A stretch of 64,000 nt of DNA from Gemmataceae bacterium (lineage in GTDB: Bacteria > Planctomycetota > Planctomycetia > Gemmatales > Gemmataceae): the NCBI GenBank assembly GCA_901538445.1, contig LR594585.1:2245918-2309917 (forward strand). Direction: 5' to 3'. A model generated the notes under the pieces. It did not search any database. It was not told where the DNA came from and saw only the letters and a program-made list of their open reading frames with translations. The position numbers and the translations under genes are program-made. Below, piece after piece: positions 18,047 to 26,125 of the stretch; the first letter of the stretch is position 1; every line of letters starts with the position of its first letter.

Positions 18047-18066
18047 GCCGAACGGAGAAGGCACCC

Positions 18067-18357
18067 GTGGCACGGTTGCGGTACTCACGAGCGGAGGCAG
18101 AGGCCGAAGCGACCCGCCGGGCCGAGGCGTTCGTTGCAGTTCGCCCGGACCGCGAGCGGTTCCGCTTCCGTGGTGCGTTCCCGGACACAGCGGTGTCGCC
18201 GAGACGAGCTTCCAAGCACCCCGTCGTATGGGTCGCGATGTTCCAGTTGATCCCCGAGAATGGGGACGTCATCGACGGCGGCGAGTTGCTGGTGTCCGTC
18301 GACCTGGAGACCGGGCGGGTCGGCTATCACGGCCACCCGGAACACGGGCCGGGGTAA
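18067..18357 (+). CDS. small unrecognised protein
   Basis: A 96-residue protein read in the same direction, 20 bases after the TIGR02996/LRR gene. The start is GTG at 18067, preceded by a good ribosome-binding sequence, GGAGAAGG. An in-frame GTG at 18043 that overlaps the previous stop is an alternative. An Arg/Glu-rich helix (RAEAEAEATRRAEAF) leads to a compact part, HPVVWVAMFQLIPENG and LLVSVDLETGRV, that looks like a small alpha/beta fold. No signal peptide and no cysteine pattern. The layout resembles small immunity- or chaperone-like proteins, but I cannot name a family. Confidence 0.6.
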   Translation: MARLRYSRAEAEAEATRRAEAFVAVRPDRERFRFRGAFPDTAVSPRRASKHPVVWVAMFQLIPENGDVIDGGELLVSVDLETGRVGYHGHPEHGPG

Positions 18358-18386
18358 GCGCGTCGGTTCAGGTCGCGTGCGGCGTG

Positions 18387-18570
18387 CCCCCTCACCCGCG
18401 ACTCGAGGACTCGTCGCGACCTCTCCCCCGCAAAGCCGGGGGCGAGGTGGGGCGCGCCGGTCCCGCGCGACGCTCGCCTTCCCGCGGCGCTGTGCGGGGG
18501 CGCGGGGGCAACACCTCGCCCCGTTCCGACGGGGAGAGGTCGCCGCGCTTCGCGGCGGGTGAGGGGAAGC
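18387..18570. repeat. inverted repeat, family R5, copy 1
   Basis: It begins CCCCCTCACCCGCGACTCGA, continues GCGACCTCTCCCC, and closes with the complementary GGGAGAGGTCGCCGC...GGGTGAGGGG. Related elements are at 27041 and 54432. It fills most of the 287-bp gap before the next gene. Confidence 0.82.
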
Positions 18571-18644
18571 CACGCTCGCCCGCGCACCCGCCACGCGAAC
18601 CCGTTCCCGCGCTTCAGAACACCACCTCAACGGAGGGCACCCGC

Positions 18645-19184
18645 GTGGACGACGTGAAGCCGGTGATGATCGATCTGCTGATCGTCGCGCTCAAGACGGC
18701 CAACGGGCTGCTCCAGAAGGGGCACGTCGGGTTCCACCCGTTCGCGGTGGCGCTGGCGGCGCACGGGTGCAAGCTGTGCTTCGTGTCCGACGACGCCGAC
18801 TTCCTCCCCGTGCTGTCGGCGCAACCGCTCACCGTCGAGCCGCGCGGCCCGCAGGTGACCGCGATCGGGCCGTCGATGACGACCGAGAGCCTCGCCGCGA
18901 ACCGGGCCGAGGGCGCGACGTTCTGGACCCGGTACGACGCCGTCATCGAGCGACTGCGGACCCTGGCCGTCGCAGGGGAGGTCGTCGCGACCGCGGTCGC
19001 GTACCGCGAGGACGACGAGGACGACGACGGGAGCCTGCGGTCGCAGGTGCAGATCGAACTGGAGCACGCGAACGGGTGGACGCTGCTGTGGAACCAGCCG
19101 TTCGAGGTCGTGAACGGCGAACTCCGCGTCGGCGAGGAGAACCAGTACGACCACGATTCCGAGGTGTTTAGCCCCGAAGAGTGA
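18645..19184 (+). CDS. unrecognised 179-residue protein
   Basis: The GTG start has a GGAGGG ribosome-binding sequence eight bases upstream. The protein begins with a helical stretch (MIDLLIVALKTANGLLQ). The middle is mixed, and there is a very acidic loop, REDDEDDDG, near residue 125. The end alternates strand-like segments (VQIELEHANGWTLLWNQPFEVV) with a charged tail. It has no signal peptide or membrane segment. It follows the Uma2/TIGR02996 group in the same direction but is separated from it by repeat R5, so it may have its own promoter. No family assigned. Confidence 0.6.
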   Translation: MDDVKPVMIDLLIVALKTANGLLQKGHVGFHPFAVALAAHGCKLCFVSDDADFLPVLSAQPLTVEPRGPQVTAIGPSMTTESLAANRAEGATFWTRYDAVIERLRTLAVAGEVVATAVAYREDDEDDDGSLRSQVQIELEHANGWTLLWNQPFEVVNGELRVGEENQYDHDSEVFSPEE

Positions 19185-19211
19185 CGACGGTCGTTCTCAC
19201 CCGCCGTGCGG

Positions 19212-20267
19212 TCACGCCGCCCCGGGTGAGTGTGGCGGTGCGGTTGGCGTCTGAACCCAGCGGGCTGACGCGAACTTGTAGTGGCACTCCGGGCACGACT
19301 GCAGCGGGGCGTGGTCGCCGCCCTTCGGACACACGTCGGGGCGGAACAGGTCGAACTGGTCGAAGCACCGCCCGCACCGCCAGAACTCGCCGACCGGTGG
19401 GGCCGCACCGCAGTTCGGGCACGCCCACCCGGTCCGCCGCTCCGCACGCTCCATCCGCGCGTACTGGCCGGAGAGCCGGACGCCGCCGAAGGCTGACAGG
19501 GTCAGGAACGCCGCCATCAGGGCGAGCCACCACTCCCCGGTGCCCAGCGCCAGTGCGCAGAGACACGCTCCCCCGATGACGCCCACCGCGGCCGCGACCG
19601 CGAGGCCCGTGGAGCGGCCGAGCCACCGCCACAGGAGCGCGTGGAGCAGCCGCCCGCCGTCGAGCGGGAAGAGGGGCAAGAGGTTGAAGACGAGCACGAT
19701 GAGGTTGAACCACGCCAGCGAGGTGACGAACATCTCCTCGTCCGTCCGCGGGGCGTCCTCGGTGGCCGGGGCAAGGGCGTACGCGAGCGCGATCAAGACC
19801 GGGGCCAGAACCAAGTTCACCAGCGGCCCGGCGAGGGTCATCACGGCCTGGGCGCCGGGGCGGGGCGGCGGCGACACGACCGCGAGCCCGCCGAGCGGCC
19901 AGAGGATCACCCGGTCGGCCGTCCCGCCCACCCACCGGCACGCGAACACGTGCCCGAACTCGTGGAGCAAGATGACCGCGAACCCGACCAGGTACGCGGC
20001 GAGGGGCCACGCGAGCGACGAGTACCCCATCGGGCCGTCCCGGAACACGAACAGAGCGGCAATGAACCAGGTGAAGTGAACGTGGACATCCACTCCGGCG
20101 AGCCGGAACAGCCGGAGCCCGCTGTCTGCCTCCGCGACAAAGGGTTCCAACAGGACCGGCCCCGGGGCGGGCGGGGCCGGCACCGGCTCGGGCGCCTCCG
20201 GGGCGGGCGGGGCCGCCACGGGCGGTGGCGGCGGGTCGCGGTCGGGACGCGGGGGCACGGGTAGCAC
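19212..20267 (-). CDS. site-2 protease family membrane peptidase with zinc-ribbon tail
   Basis: A 351-residue M50-type intramembrane metalloprotease. A proline-rich N terminus (~50 residues) is followed by several membrane helices. The zinc motif HEFGH is at ~102-106 within VILLHEFGHVFACRW, and the second metal motif FPLDGG is later, in NLLPLFPLDGGRLLHALL. Family members cut membrane-bound regulators or process signal remnants inside the bilayer. The C-terminal ~60 residues carry paired cysteine motifs, CPNC...CGRC and a later C...CPEC. These form one or two zinc ribbons on the cytoplasmic side, an unusual addition. It starts 28 bases after the cytochrome gene stop in the same direction, so the two are probably co-transcribed. 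Confidence 0.88.
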   Translation of the reverse strand: MLPVPPRPDRDPPPPPVAAPPAPEAPEPVPAPPAPGPVLLEPFVAEADSGLRLFRLAGVDVHVHFTWFIAALFVFRDGPMGYSSLAWPLAAYLVGFAVILLHEFGHVFACRWVGGTADRVILWPLGGLAVVSPPPRPGAQAVMTLAGPLVNLVLAPVLIALAYALAPATEDAPRTDEEMFVTSLAWFNLIVLVFNLLPLFPLDGGRLLHALLWRWLGRSTGLAVAAAVGVIGGACLCALALGTGEWWLALMAAFLTLSAFGGVRLSGQYARMERAERRTGWACPNCGAAPPVGEFWRCGRCFDQFDLFRPDVCPKGGDHAPLQSCPECHYKFASARWVQTPTAPPHSPGAA

Positions 20268-20295
20268 GTGCGACTCCGTCGGGGTTTGTTTGACG

Positions 20296-23200
20296 TCACT
20301 TCGTCGAGAGGTCTTTCAGCAGCGCGTCGTCGTCCTTGGGGAGCGACCACACGGCGAGGTCGAACGCGCCCTTCCACGGCTCCTTCGTTGCGGGGAGCCG
20401 CAGCACCACGGTCCACCCGCCGCCTTGCTTCGGCACGAACCGCCACGCGGCACCGGCCGGCGCGTCGAGCGCTTCGAGTACCACGGCCTTGTCGCCGTCC
20501 TGCGGCAGCACCACCCGCGAGCCGGCGGCCGGCACGGTCGGCTCGGCGGCCTTCAGGTCGAGCGTGCCGAGCTTGTCGCCCGCCGCCGACACCACCCGCG
20601 GCTCCTTACTCGACTGGCCCGCGAGCAGCCACGGGGTGACGTTCGCCGGCGTCTCGACCGCGAACTTCCGCACGAACCCGGTCGCCACCGACCGCGGCAG
20701 CGGCACCGGCGTCTCGGCGACGGTCAGCGTGCCGTCGGCCTCGGCCAGCCGGTAGCGGAACGTCGGGCGGCCGTCCTTGTCGAGCGCGTACCCGTCGAAC
20801 TTCACCGCCATCGGGCCGTCGTAGATGCGGGCCGGTTCGAGCGGCAGCGGGAGGCCGAACGCCGGGTTGGTCGCGCGGGCCGCGAAGTCGGGCGGCTGGC
20901 TCGCGCCCGCGGTCAGCCCCCACGGGTGGCCGGCCGGGGCCGACCAGAACTTCGGCCCGAGCAGCTTCGCCGGCGCGCCGCCGCGGTTGTTCCACACGGG
21001 CGTCGCGTCGATGAAGTTCCCGGCCCACGAGTACGCCAGTCGGCACTGGTCCGCGGAGAACGCGACGTTCACCCCGCCGGGGTAGCCGACCGCGATCGCC
21101 TTGCTTCCCGCCTCGGTCATGAACGTCCTCAGCACCTCGGGCCGGTCCTTCACCAGAACGGTGAGCCCCTTCGGCGGCTCCATCCCCTCGGGCAGCGGCA
21201 GGCCCGGCCCGAGCGAGAGGTACGTCCACATCGCCTCGGCCTGGCCCTTCGGATCGCCATTCAGGACCGTCGAGAGCGTGGACTTGCCGTCGACGAACGC
21301 CTGCGGCATGCGGGTGCCGGGGGCCATGCGGAGCGGTTGGTGCAGCCAGCGCTCGTACCACTCGTACCGCACCCGCTGGTTGATGGTCGAGAGGTCCGGG
21401 CCGCGGGTGCCGGTGTTCGGCACGCCGCCGATGTCGTGGCACGAGATGCACCCGAGCCCGGCCTTGCCGACGATCTGCCGGCCGAGCGCGATCTTCTGCG
21501 TGGCGAGTTCCGCCTTGCGGATCGTGTCGTCGGTCGCCGCACCCTCGAGCGCCGCGAGCGCCTCGGGCAGGAACCCGACGTTCTGCTCGCCGTACTGCGG
21601 CATGCGCAGGCCCATCCACGGCCGCGCCCGGCCGCCCGCCGTAAGCACCGACTTCAGCCACGAGGTCCGGGTCTTGTGCCCGACGCCGGTGAGCAGCGGG
21701 GGCCGCACGTCGTCCACGTTCTCGACCTTCTCGAAGAACTTCGCCTCGGTCGCGAGATCAACGGGGATGCCGCCCTCGCCGTCCCGGGTGTGGCAGTTGA
21801 GGCAGTTGAACCGCTTGATCGCGACGCGGGCCGAGTACGCCGACGCGGGGCTGCCGGCCCCGGTCAGACCGGTCTTGAGGAACGTCGCGAGCGCGGCGGC
21901 ATCGGAAGCGTCGAGCTTGTACACGGGCACCTTCGCGGCGTCCGGCTTCGGGGCGATGCACCCGGTCGCACCGGCGGCCTTGACCTTCTCCAGCGGGGCG
22001 AAGGCGTGCGGCGCGCCGGGCTTGTTGCCGGCGTCCATCGAGTGGCAGTTCACGCACCCCTTCGCCTCGAACAGCCGTGCGCCGACGGCCGCCCACTGCT
22101 TGCCGGCCGGGACCTTGTCGAGGTCGAGCGGCTTGTCGAGATCGACGCCCGCGACGCCCGCGAGCACCTCCGCGGGCTTGAGCTTGGGTGCCTCGGGCGC
22201 GTCGGCCGCGATCGCATCGTCGGTGAGCCGGCACAGGTAGCGGGCGACGTCGGCCGCCTCCTTGTCGGTCAGGTTGAGGTTCGGCATGCGGCCGTGCGGG
22301 TTCGTCTTGAGCGGGTTCTGGAGGTACGCCGCGAGCGGCTCGAACCGCGTCTTGCTGCCGACCGCCCCGAGCGCGTACTTCGTGACCGGCCCGAACACCT
22401 GCTCTTCGGGCTTGAGCGGCTCGCGGTCGTCCTCGTCGTTCTTCGCGGCCGGCTTCGGCTCCTGGTGGCACGCGGCGCACCCGGCGACGGTGTACAGCGC
22501 CTTCCCGCGGTCGAAGCTCTGCTTCACGTCGTTGGGCGGGTTGAGCGCCGCCTTCGGCGGCACGAGCGGCGTGTTCGCCGTCGCAAGGAGGTACTGCGCC
22601 ACCGCGTACCGCTCGGCCTTGCCCTGAGCGTCGTCGGTGAACATCTTCGGCATGGTGGTGTGCGGCCGCACCCTCGACGGGTCGGCGAGCCACGCGTCGA
22701 GCCACCCGGCGTACACCCGCTTGCCGAGGTCGGCGAGGTTCGGGCCGGTGCGGTCCGCGAGCGTCTTCGCCATCGCGTCGCCGGCCGCCGGGCGGTGGCA
22801 CTTGATGCAGGCGAGTTCCTCGAACTTGAACCGGCCCTGCTCCTCGGCGAACGCCTGAGAGAACTGCGGCGACCGCTCCTTGGCGACGTGGCCGAGGAAC
22901 TGGTGCGGGAGCGGCTCCTTGACGAACCCCGGCCCGACCCAGAACAGTTCGGCCCGGCACGGCGCGCCGGTGGTGCCAAACGTCGCCTCGAACGGTTGCA
23001 CGCCGCCGTCCAGCTGCACCTCTTCGCCCTTCACCTCGACCGCCTCGGCCGCGCCCGTCGCGACAAGCACCTCCTTACCCCCGAGCTTCACGCGGAGGGT
23101 GCCGTTCTGCACGGTCGCGGAGAACGTGTACTTCCCCGGGCGGGTGACGTTCACGTACCCCTTCCACGCGGCGGCCTGCACGCCGGACAGCTTCGGGTGC

Positions 23201-23391
23201 GGGGTCTCGCCGGCCTTGAGGGCGAGCGCGACCGTCGGTTCGAGCCGCGTGACGGGGGCCGGCGGCGGCCCCTTGTGCGGCTCGGTGAACGCCGCAACCA
23301 GACCGGGCTTGAGGTCCGACGGCTCGACGCCGCGGCCGCTGGCTACGAGCACGAGCACCGCGAGACAGGCAATGGGGGAGTGGTGTCGCAT
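20296..23391 (-). CDS. large multi-haem c-type cytochrome with PA14-like N-terminal domain
   Basis: A 1031-residue exported protein. A short signal (IACLAVLVLVASG) precedes a region with PA14-like strands (~70-160: GKYTFSATVQNGTLRVKLGG). Five C-x-x-C-H haem sites follow at about residues 194 (CIKCH), 303 (CAACH), 446 (CVNCH), 529 (CLNCH) and 647 (CISCH), in a series of cytochrome c domains. The last ~350 residues are beta-rich without haem motifs. This matches the very large planctomycete cytochrome proteins (PSCyt/DUF1588-like groups) thought to act in polysaccharide oxidation or periplasmic electron transfer. Its partner is unknown. It precedes the site-2 protease gene in the same direction. 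Confidence 0.87.
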   Translation of the reverse strand: MRHHSPIACLAVLVLVASGRGVEPSDLKPGLVAAFTEPHKGPPPAPVTRLEPTVALALKAGETPHPKLSGVQAAAWKGYVNVTRPGKYTFSATVQNGTLRVKLGGKEVLVATGAAEAVEVKGEEVQLDGGVQPFEATFGTTGAPCRAELFWVGPGFVKEPLPHQFLGHVAKERSPQFSQAFAEEQGRFKFEELACIKCHRPAAGDAMAKTLADRTGPNLADLGKRVYAGWLDAWLADPSRVRPHTTMPKMFTDDAQGKAERYAVAQYLLATANTPLVPPKAALNPPNDVKQSFDRGKALYTVAGCAACHQEPKPAAKNDEDDREPLKPEEQVFGPVTKYALGAVGSKTRFEPLAAYLQNPLKTNPHGRMPNLNLTDKEAADVARYLCRLTDDAIAADAPEAPKLKPAEVLAGVAGVDLDKPLDLDKVPAGKQWAAVGARLFEAKGCVNCHSMDAGNKPGAPHAFAPLEKVKAAGATGCIAPKPDAAKVPVYKLDASDAAALATFLKTGLTGAGSPASAYSARVAIKRFNCLNCHTRDGEGGIPVDLATEAKFFEKVENVDDVRPPLLTGVGHKTRTSWLKSVLTAGGRARPWMGLRMPQYGEQNVGFLPEALAALEGAATDDTIRKAELATQKIALGRQIVGKAGLGCISCHDIGGVPNTGTRGPDLSTINQRVRYEWYERWLHQPLRMAPGTRMPQAFVDGKSTLSTVLNGDPKGQAEAMWTYLSLGPGLPLPEGMEPPKGLTVLVKDRPEVLRTFMTEAGSKAIAVGYPGGVNVAFSADQCRLAYSWAGNFIDATPVWNNRGGAPAKLLGPKFWSAPAGHPWGLTAGASQPPDFAARATNPAFGLPLPLEPARIYDGPMAVKFDGYALDKDGRPTFRYRLAEADGTLTVAETPVPLPRSVATGFVRKFAVETPANVTPWLLAGQSSKEPRVVSAAGDKLGTLDLKAAEPTVPAAGSRVVLPQDGDKAVVLEALDAPAGAAWRFVPKQGGGWTVVLRLPATKEPWKGAFDLAVWSLPKDDDALLKDLSTK

Positions 23392-23486
23392 TGGCGTGCG
23401 GAGTGGGTTCGGGCGGGAGTGCAGGTGGGACAGAGTGATTATCCCGACCGCGACGCCCCCGGCAAGCAGAAACGGCGTGCGTGTGA

Positions 23487-23571
23487 GTTTGGGCGAGCGG
23501 GGGAGGTGAGTTCCCCGGTGAATGAGGATCGCGGTTCTACCGGGGGACTCACGTCCCCCGCTCGCCCAAAC
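23487..23571. repeat. inverted repeat, family R4, copy 2
   Basis: Imperfect arms of about 33 bases start GTTTGGGCGAGCGGGGGAGG and end CCCCCGCTCGCCCAAAC. They are related to 5715-5801. It lies in the 413-bp gap upstream of the cytochrome gene. The rest of that gap shows only the hairpin at 23730. Confidence 0.82.
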
Positions 23572-23729
23572 CTACAGGGACATCTCGCCGGGACGCGCAA
23601 CACGCGCAAGACGCACTCATTCGCGACGAGTTGCGAGCGGCCACGGCGCGAGCGGCAGCAATCCTCCAGAGCCAACACGTCGGCGAGCCGGGAGCGTGAG
23701 CGACCGGAGTTTGTGGTGAGCGTGTGAGT

Positions 23730-23774
23730 GGGTCGGGCCTCGACGTGCTTCAGGACGGGCGTTCAGCCCGACCC
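23730..23774 (-). terminator. possible hairpin 3' of the SMI1/KNR4-like gene
   Basis: GGGTCGGGC and GCCCGACCC can pair across a 27-base loop. It lies 31 bases beyond the 3' end of the gene that stops at 23805 on the minus strand. There is no T-run, so the assignment is weak. Confidence 0.3.
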
Positions 23775-23804
23775 GGGATCTTCGTTTTGAGTCAAGTCGG
23801 TCGG

Positions 23805-24302
23805 TCATGAGAGCGGTTCAGCGTCGCTGAGCGGCCGGTAATGGCACTCCTCATCCAACTCCACGCGCTCGAATACCTCCAAGAACTGGTAGAGATCCTT
23901 GGCCACCGGCTTCGCAAGCCCTTCTGCCCTCTCCGCCGTGATGTCCTTCCTCACCACCTCGTGCGAGATCAGGACGATGCGCGGCTCGCCCTTCGGGGAG
24001 ACCACGTTGACGTCGAAGCAGTATGCGTCACCACAGAACGTTGTCGCGAAGACCACGTAGCCGAGCGGGGCCACGTAGGCACCGGGGATGAGGTCGCGGT
24101 TCTCCCGGACCATGTCGGCGATCGGCCAGAGGCGAACCTGGCCCTCCGCGCACTGGCTCGGCTCATGCCGGGCGTAGAAGTCCACGACCGGGCCGGGCAA
24201 CCCGAGCGCCCGAAGTTCCGTCAGGTCGGATGGCGAGGCGGCGCGGAACGTCGTCCCCGTCTGTGCCGCGATCAGCTTCACGAGCTTCTTGTAATCGGGC
24301 AT
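23805..24302 (-). CDS. SMI1/KNR4-like protein
   Basis: A 165-residue protein. The segment LTELRALGLPGPVVDFYARHEPSQC followed by LWPIADMVRENRDLIP matches, in key residues, the SMI1/KNR4 fold: a helix with LG-LP-DF/Y, then an aromatic loop and the strands GYVVFATTFCGDAYCFD. In bacteria this fold is widely used by immunity proteins against polymorphic toxins, but it also occurs in other small cytoplasmic proteins. No toxin gene is next to it. The ATG at 24300-24302 has a clean GGAGAGG ribosome-binding sequence. A longer upstream frame exists but lacks such support. Confidence 0.7.
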   Translation of the reverse strand: MPDYKKLVKLIAAQTGTTFRAASPSDLTELRALGLPGPVVDFYARHEPSQCAEGQVRLWPIADMVRENRDLIPGAYVAPLGYVVFATTFCGDAYCFDVNVVSPKGEPRIVLISHEVVRKDITAERAEGLAKPVAKDLYQFLEVFERVELDEECHYRPLSDAEPLS

Positions 24303-24467
24303 CCTGCCTCTCCGTCGACGAACTTGTCGTTGGACAGATCCGCGTTTGCGGTCCGCCCAACACGATTGGGCGTCCGCCAGAGTAATCCGCAACGTGCGGA
24401 GTGGCCAGCGGGTTCGGCGTGTGCTGAGGGGCGGTGGACGCACCTCGCATCCACTGGCCGGGGGAAC

Positions 24468-24932
24468 TCAATCGGCGAACCCCGACACCTTGGCCTTGCC
24501 GTCCCGCTGGAAGCGGACCAGGACGACCACCGTGTCTTTACCGATCACCACGAGCACGACGCGGTCGGTGTCGCCCACGGTCTTTTCGGCCAGTTCCCGC
24601 TGCGGCTTGTGTACGAGGTCGGGCAACTTGGCCGCCGGGTGGACCTCCTTGATCGTGTAGTCGATCTGGGTAAGGTCCTTGTTCCTGAACACCTTGATAA
24701 ACAACGCCTCCACCTGCTCGCGCTCCTTGATGACCTGCTTCCCGTCCACAAAGAAGGGGACATCGACAACCTTCATCAGTTCCTGAACGTCCTCCGCCTT
24801 CATCGCCTTGAGGAACTCTTCGGCGGCCCCCTTCGCCTGTGCGTTCGCCCGCTCAAGGTCTTTGGGGACCGGGGCGGTGGCGGGCAGCGCCGCGGCCCCG
24901 GCCAGCATCAGCGACCACAGAACCGTGACCAT
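24468..24932 (-). CDS. small exported NTF2-like hypothetical protein
   Basis: A 154-residue protein with a short signal peptide (LWSLMLAGAAALPATA). A helical part (KGAAEEFLKAMKAEDVQELMKVV) and strands with VVLVVIGKDTVVVLVRF follow. The helix-then-sheet order and the wording 'FLKAMKAEDVQELMKVVDVPFF' in its key positions resemble exported NTF2-like/DUF4878-type proteins; this is a fold-level guess. A GTG directly before the ATG (24935) is an alternative start. GGGGGTG precedes either. Function unknown. Confidence 0.6.
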   Translation of the reverse strand: MVTVLWSLMLAGAAALPATAPVPKDLERANAQAKGAAEEFLKAMKAEDVQELMKVVDVPFFVDGKQVIKEREQVEALFIKVFRNKDLTQIDYTIKEVHPAAKLPDLVHKPQRELAEKTVGDTDRVVLVVIGKDTVVVLVRFQRDGKAKVSGFAD

Positions 24933-25201
24933 CACTCACCCCCGTTGTGGTGCCGGATGTCGATCGTGCGTGCCGGCCTCCACGCCCCCGAGTCGGCTTC
25001 GGGCGGCCCGCGCTCGAGCGAGCACCCGCCTTCGCCCATCCGTTGCTCACGTCCCGGCGTGACCCGGCGCATATTCGCAGGATAACACAACGGCACCGGG
25101 TTAACCACCAAGTCGGTCGCAAGGGGCGCCGTCAGGTTCGCGCGTCTCCGCGACACGTCTCCAGATGAGTTGAGGGTCGATTATTCGTCTGACACGAACG
25201 A

Positions 25202-25330
25202 TGGTTCTGGAGAGTTCGGTTGATTCCAGGCGTAAACCGTCTCATTACGGCGCAAACCGTCTCATTAGTGAGTCTCTGAAGAGTTCGCGGTGATTCTGGA
25301 AACCCCACCCCCCATTTGCGCCAGAACCAT
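25202..25330. repeat. degenerate copy C of the 20-bp-phased repeat element
   Basis: It contains TGGTTCTGGAGAGTT (25202) and ends GATTCTGGAAACCCCACCCC ... CCAGAACCAT (25330), like the ends of the arrays at 41151 and 47320. Inside it a different 20-bp repeat occurs twice: CGTAAACCGTCTCATTA at 25231 and CGCAAACCGTCTCATTA at 25251. The surrounding 524-bp gap between genes (24933-25455) has no coding region that I can support. Confidence 0.75.
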
Positions 25331-25455
25331 CGCGCCGTACCTCAACACCCCAGGACCGCCACCAAAGCAAGCGGCCCGTGCGCGGGCGGTACTCGGGGAA
25401 CCCCAAGTGACCGGCTGCACACGGGCCGCGATCGACGCTCTGCGAACGAGCCGCG

Positions 25456-25839
25456 TTAGCGGTTCCCGGCGGTTGGCTGGGCCGGCTTCTGCGGCGCGAG
25501 GAGCCAGTTCGCGAACCCGCCCCGGTCGCTCGGGACCGGCGGGGCCGGGGCCGCGGGCGGGGTCGGTGCCGCGGGCGCACTCGGGCCGGGCGTCGCCACC
25601 GGGGCGCTCACCGGCTGCGAGTCCTTCCCGTCCTTTTCCAGCTTGTCGCTCGCGATCTTCCCGACCTTCTGGAAGAACGACGACGAGTCCTCGACCACCT
25701 TCTTCGTCTTCACCTCGGTCTCGATCTGGAGGTTGCCGTCGAGACCCTTGCCGACGCTCAACTTGTACCAGCCACAGTACCAGCCGATGCCCCCGAACCC
25801 GACCACCAGTAGCCCGATCAGGGCGAGCAAGTTCCGCAT
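25456..25839 (-). CDS. small membrane-anchored hypothetical protein
   Basis: A 127-residue protein. Residues 3-22 are one membrane helix (LLALIGLLVVGFGGIGWYCG). A charged strand region, LQIETEVKTKKVVEDSSSF, and a short helix follow. The last ~55 residues are rich in Pro and Ala (PSAPAAPTPPAAPAPP) and end GFANWLLAPQKPAQPT. This layout suggests a small protein anchored in the inner membrane with a flexible outer or inner tail. No family recognised. The start at 25839 was chosen because the helix begins there. Confidence 0.62.
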   Translation of the reverse strand: MRNLLALIGLLVVGFGGIGWYCGWYKLSVGKGLDGNLQIETEVKTKKVVEDSSSFFQKVGKIASDKLEKDGKDSQPVSAPVATPGPSAPAAPTPPAAPAPPVPSDRGGFANWLLAPQKPAQPTAGNR

Positions 25840-25947
25840 TGTGGTGTCCCCGTGGCGAGTGAAATCCGCCGCCCCGAATACCACCCGCCCCCCGCCCCGA
25901 CAAGCCCAGCTTCGCGCGCCCCGCTCGTCCGTTCCGCTGCCGGGGAG

Positions 25948-26046
25948 GGTAGGTCACTCGCTCCGCGAGTGACACCAGCCGCGCTCCGAGACGGGCGGGT
26001 CGGAGTTGCCGCGCCGGGGCGCGACTCGCGGAGCGAATCGCCTACC
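25948..26046. repeat. inverted repeat upstream of the acetyltransferase gene
   Basis: The arms GGTAGGTCACTCGCTCCGCG (25948) and the complementary CGACTCGCGGAGCGAATCGCCTACC (ends 26046) pair with three mismatches over ~24 bases. Single copy in this window. Confidence 0.7.
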
Positions 26047-26113
26047 GACTCCGACTCCCGAACGCCTCAACCCCGCAGGTACGCAATTCCGTGCGAGCGC
26101 TCCGGGCGCGTGG

Positions 26114-26119
26114 TACACT
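26114..26119 (+). promoter_or_regulatory. candidate -10 element, leaderless arrangement
   Basis: TACACT is followed by six bases and then the ATG at 26126. Confidence 0.42.
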
Positions 26120-26125
26120 CAAGGC

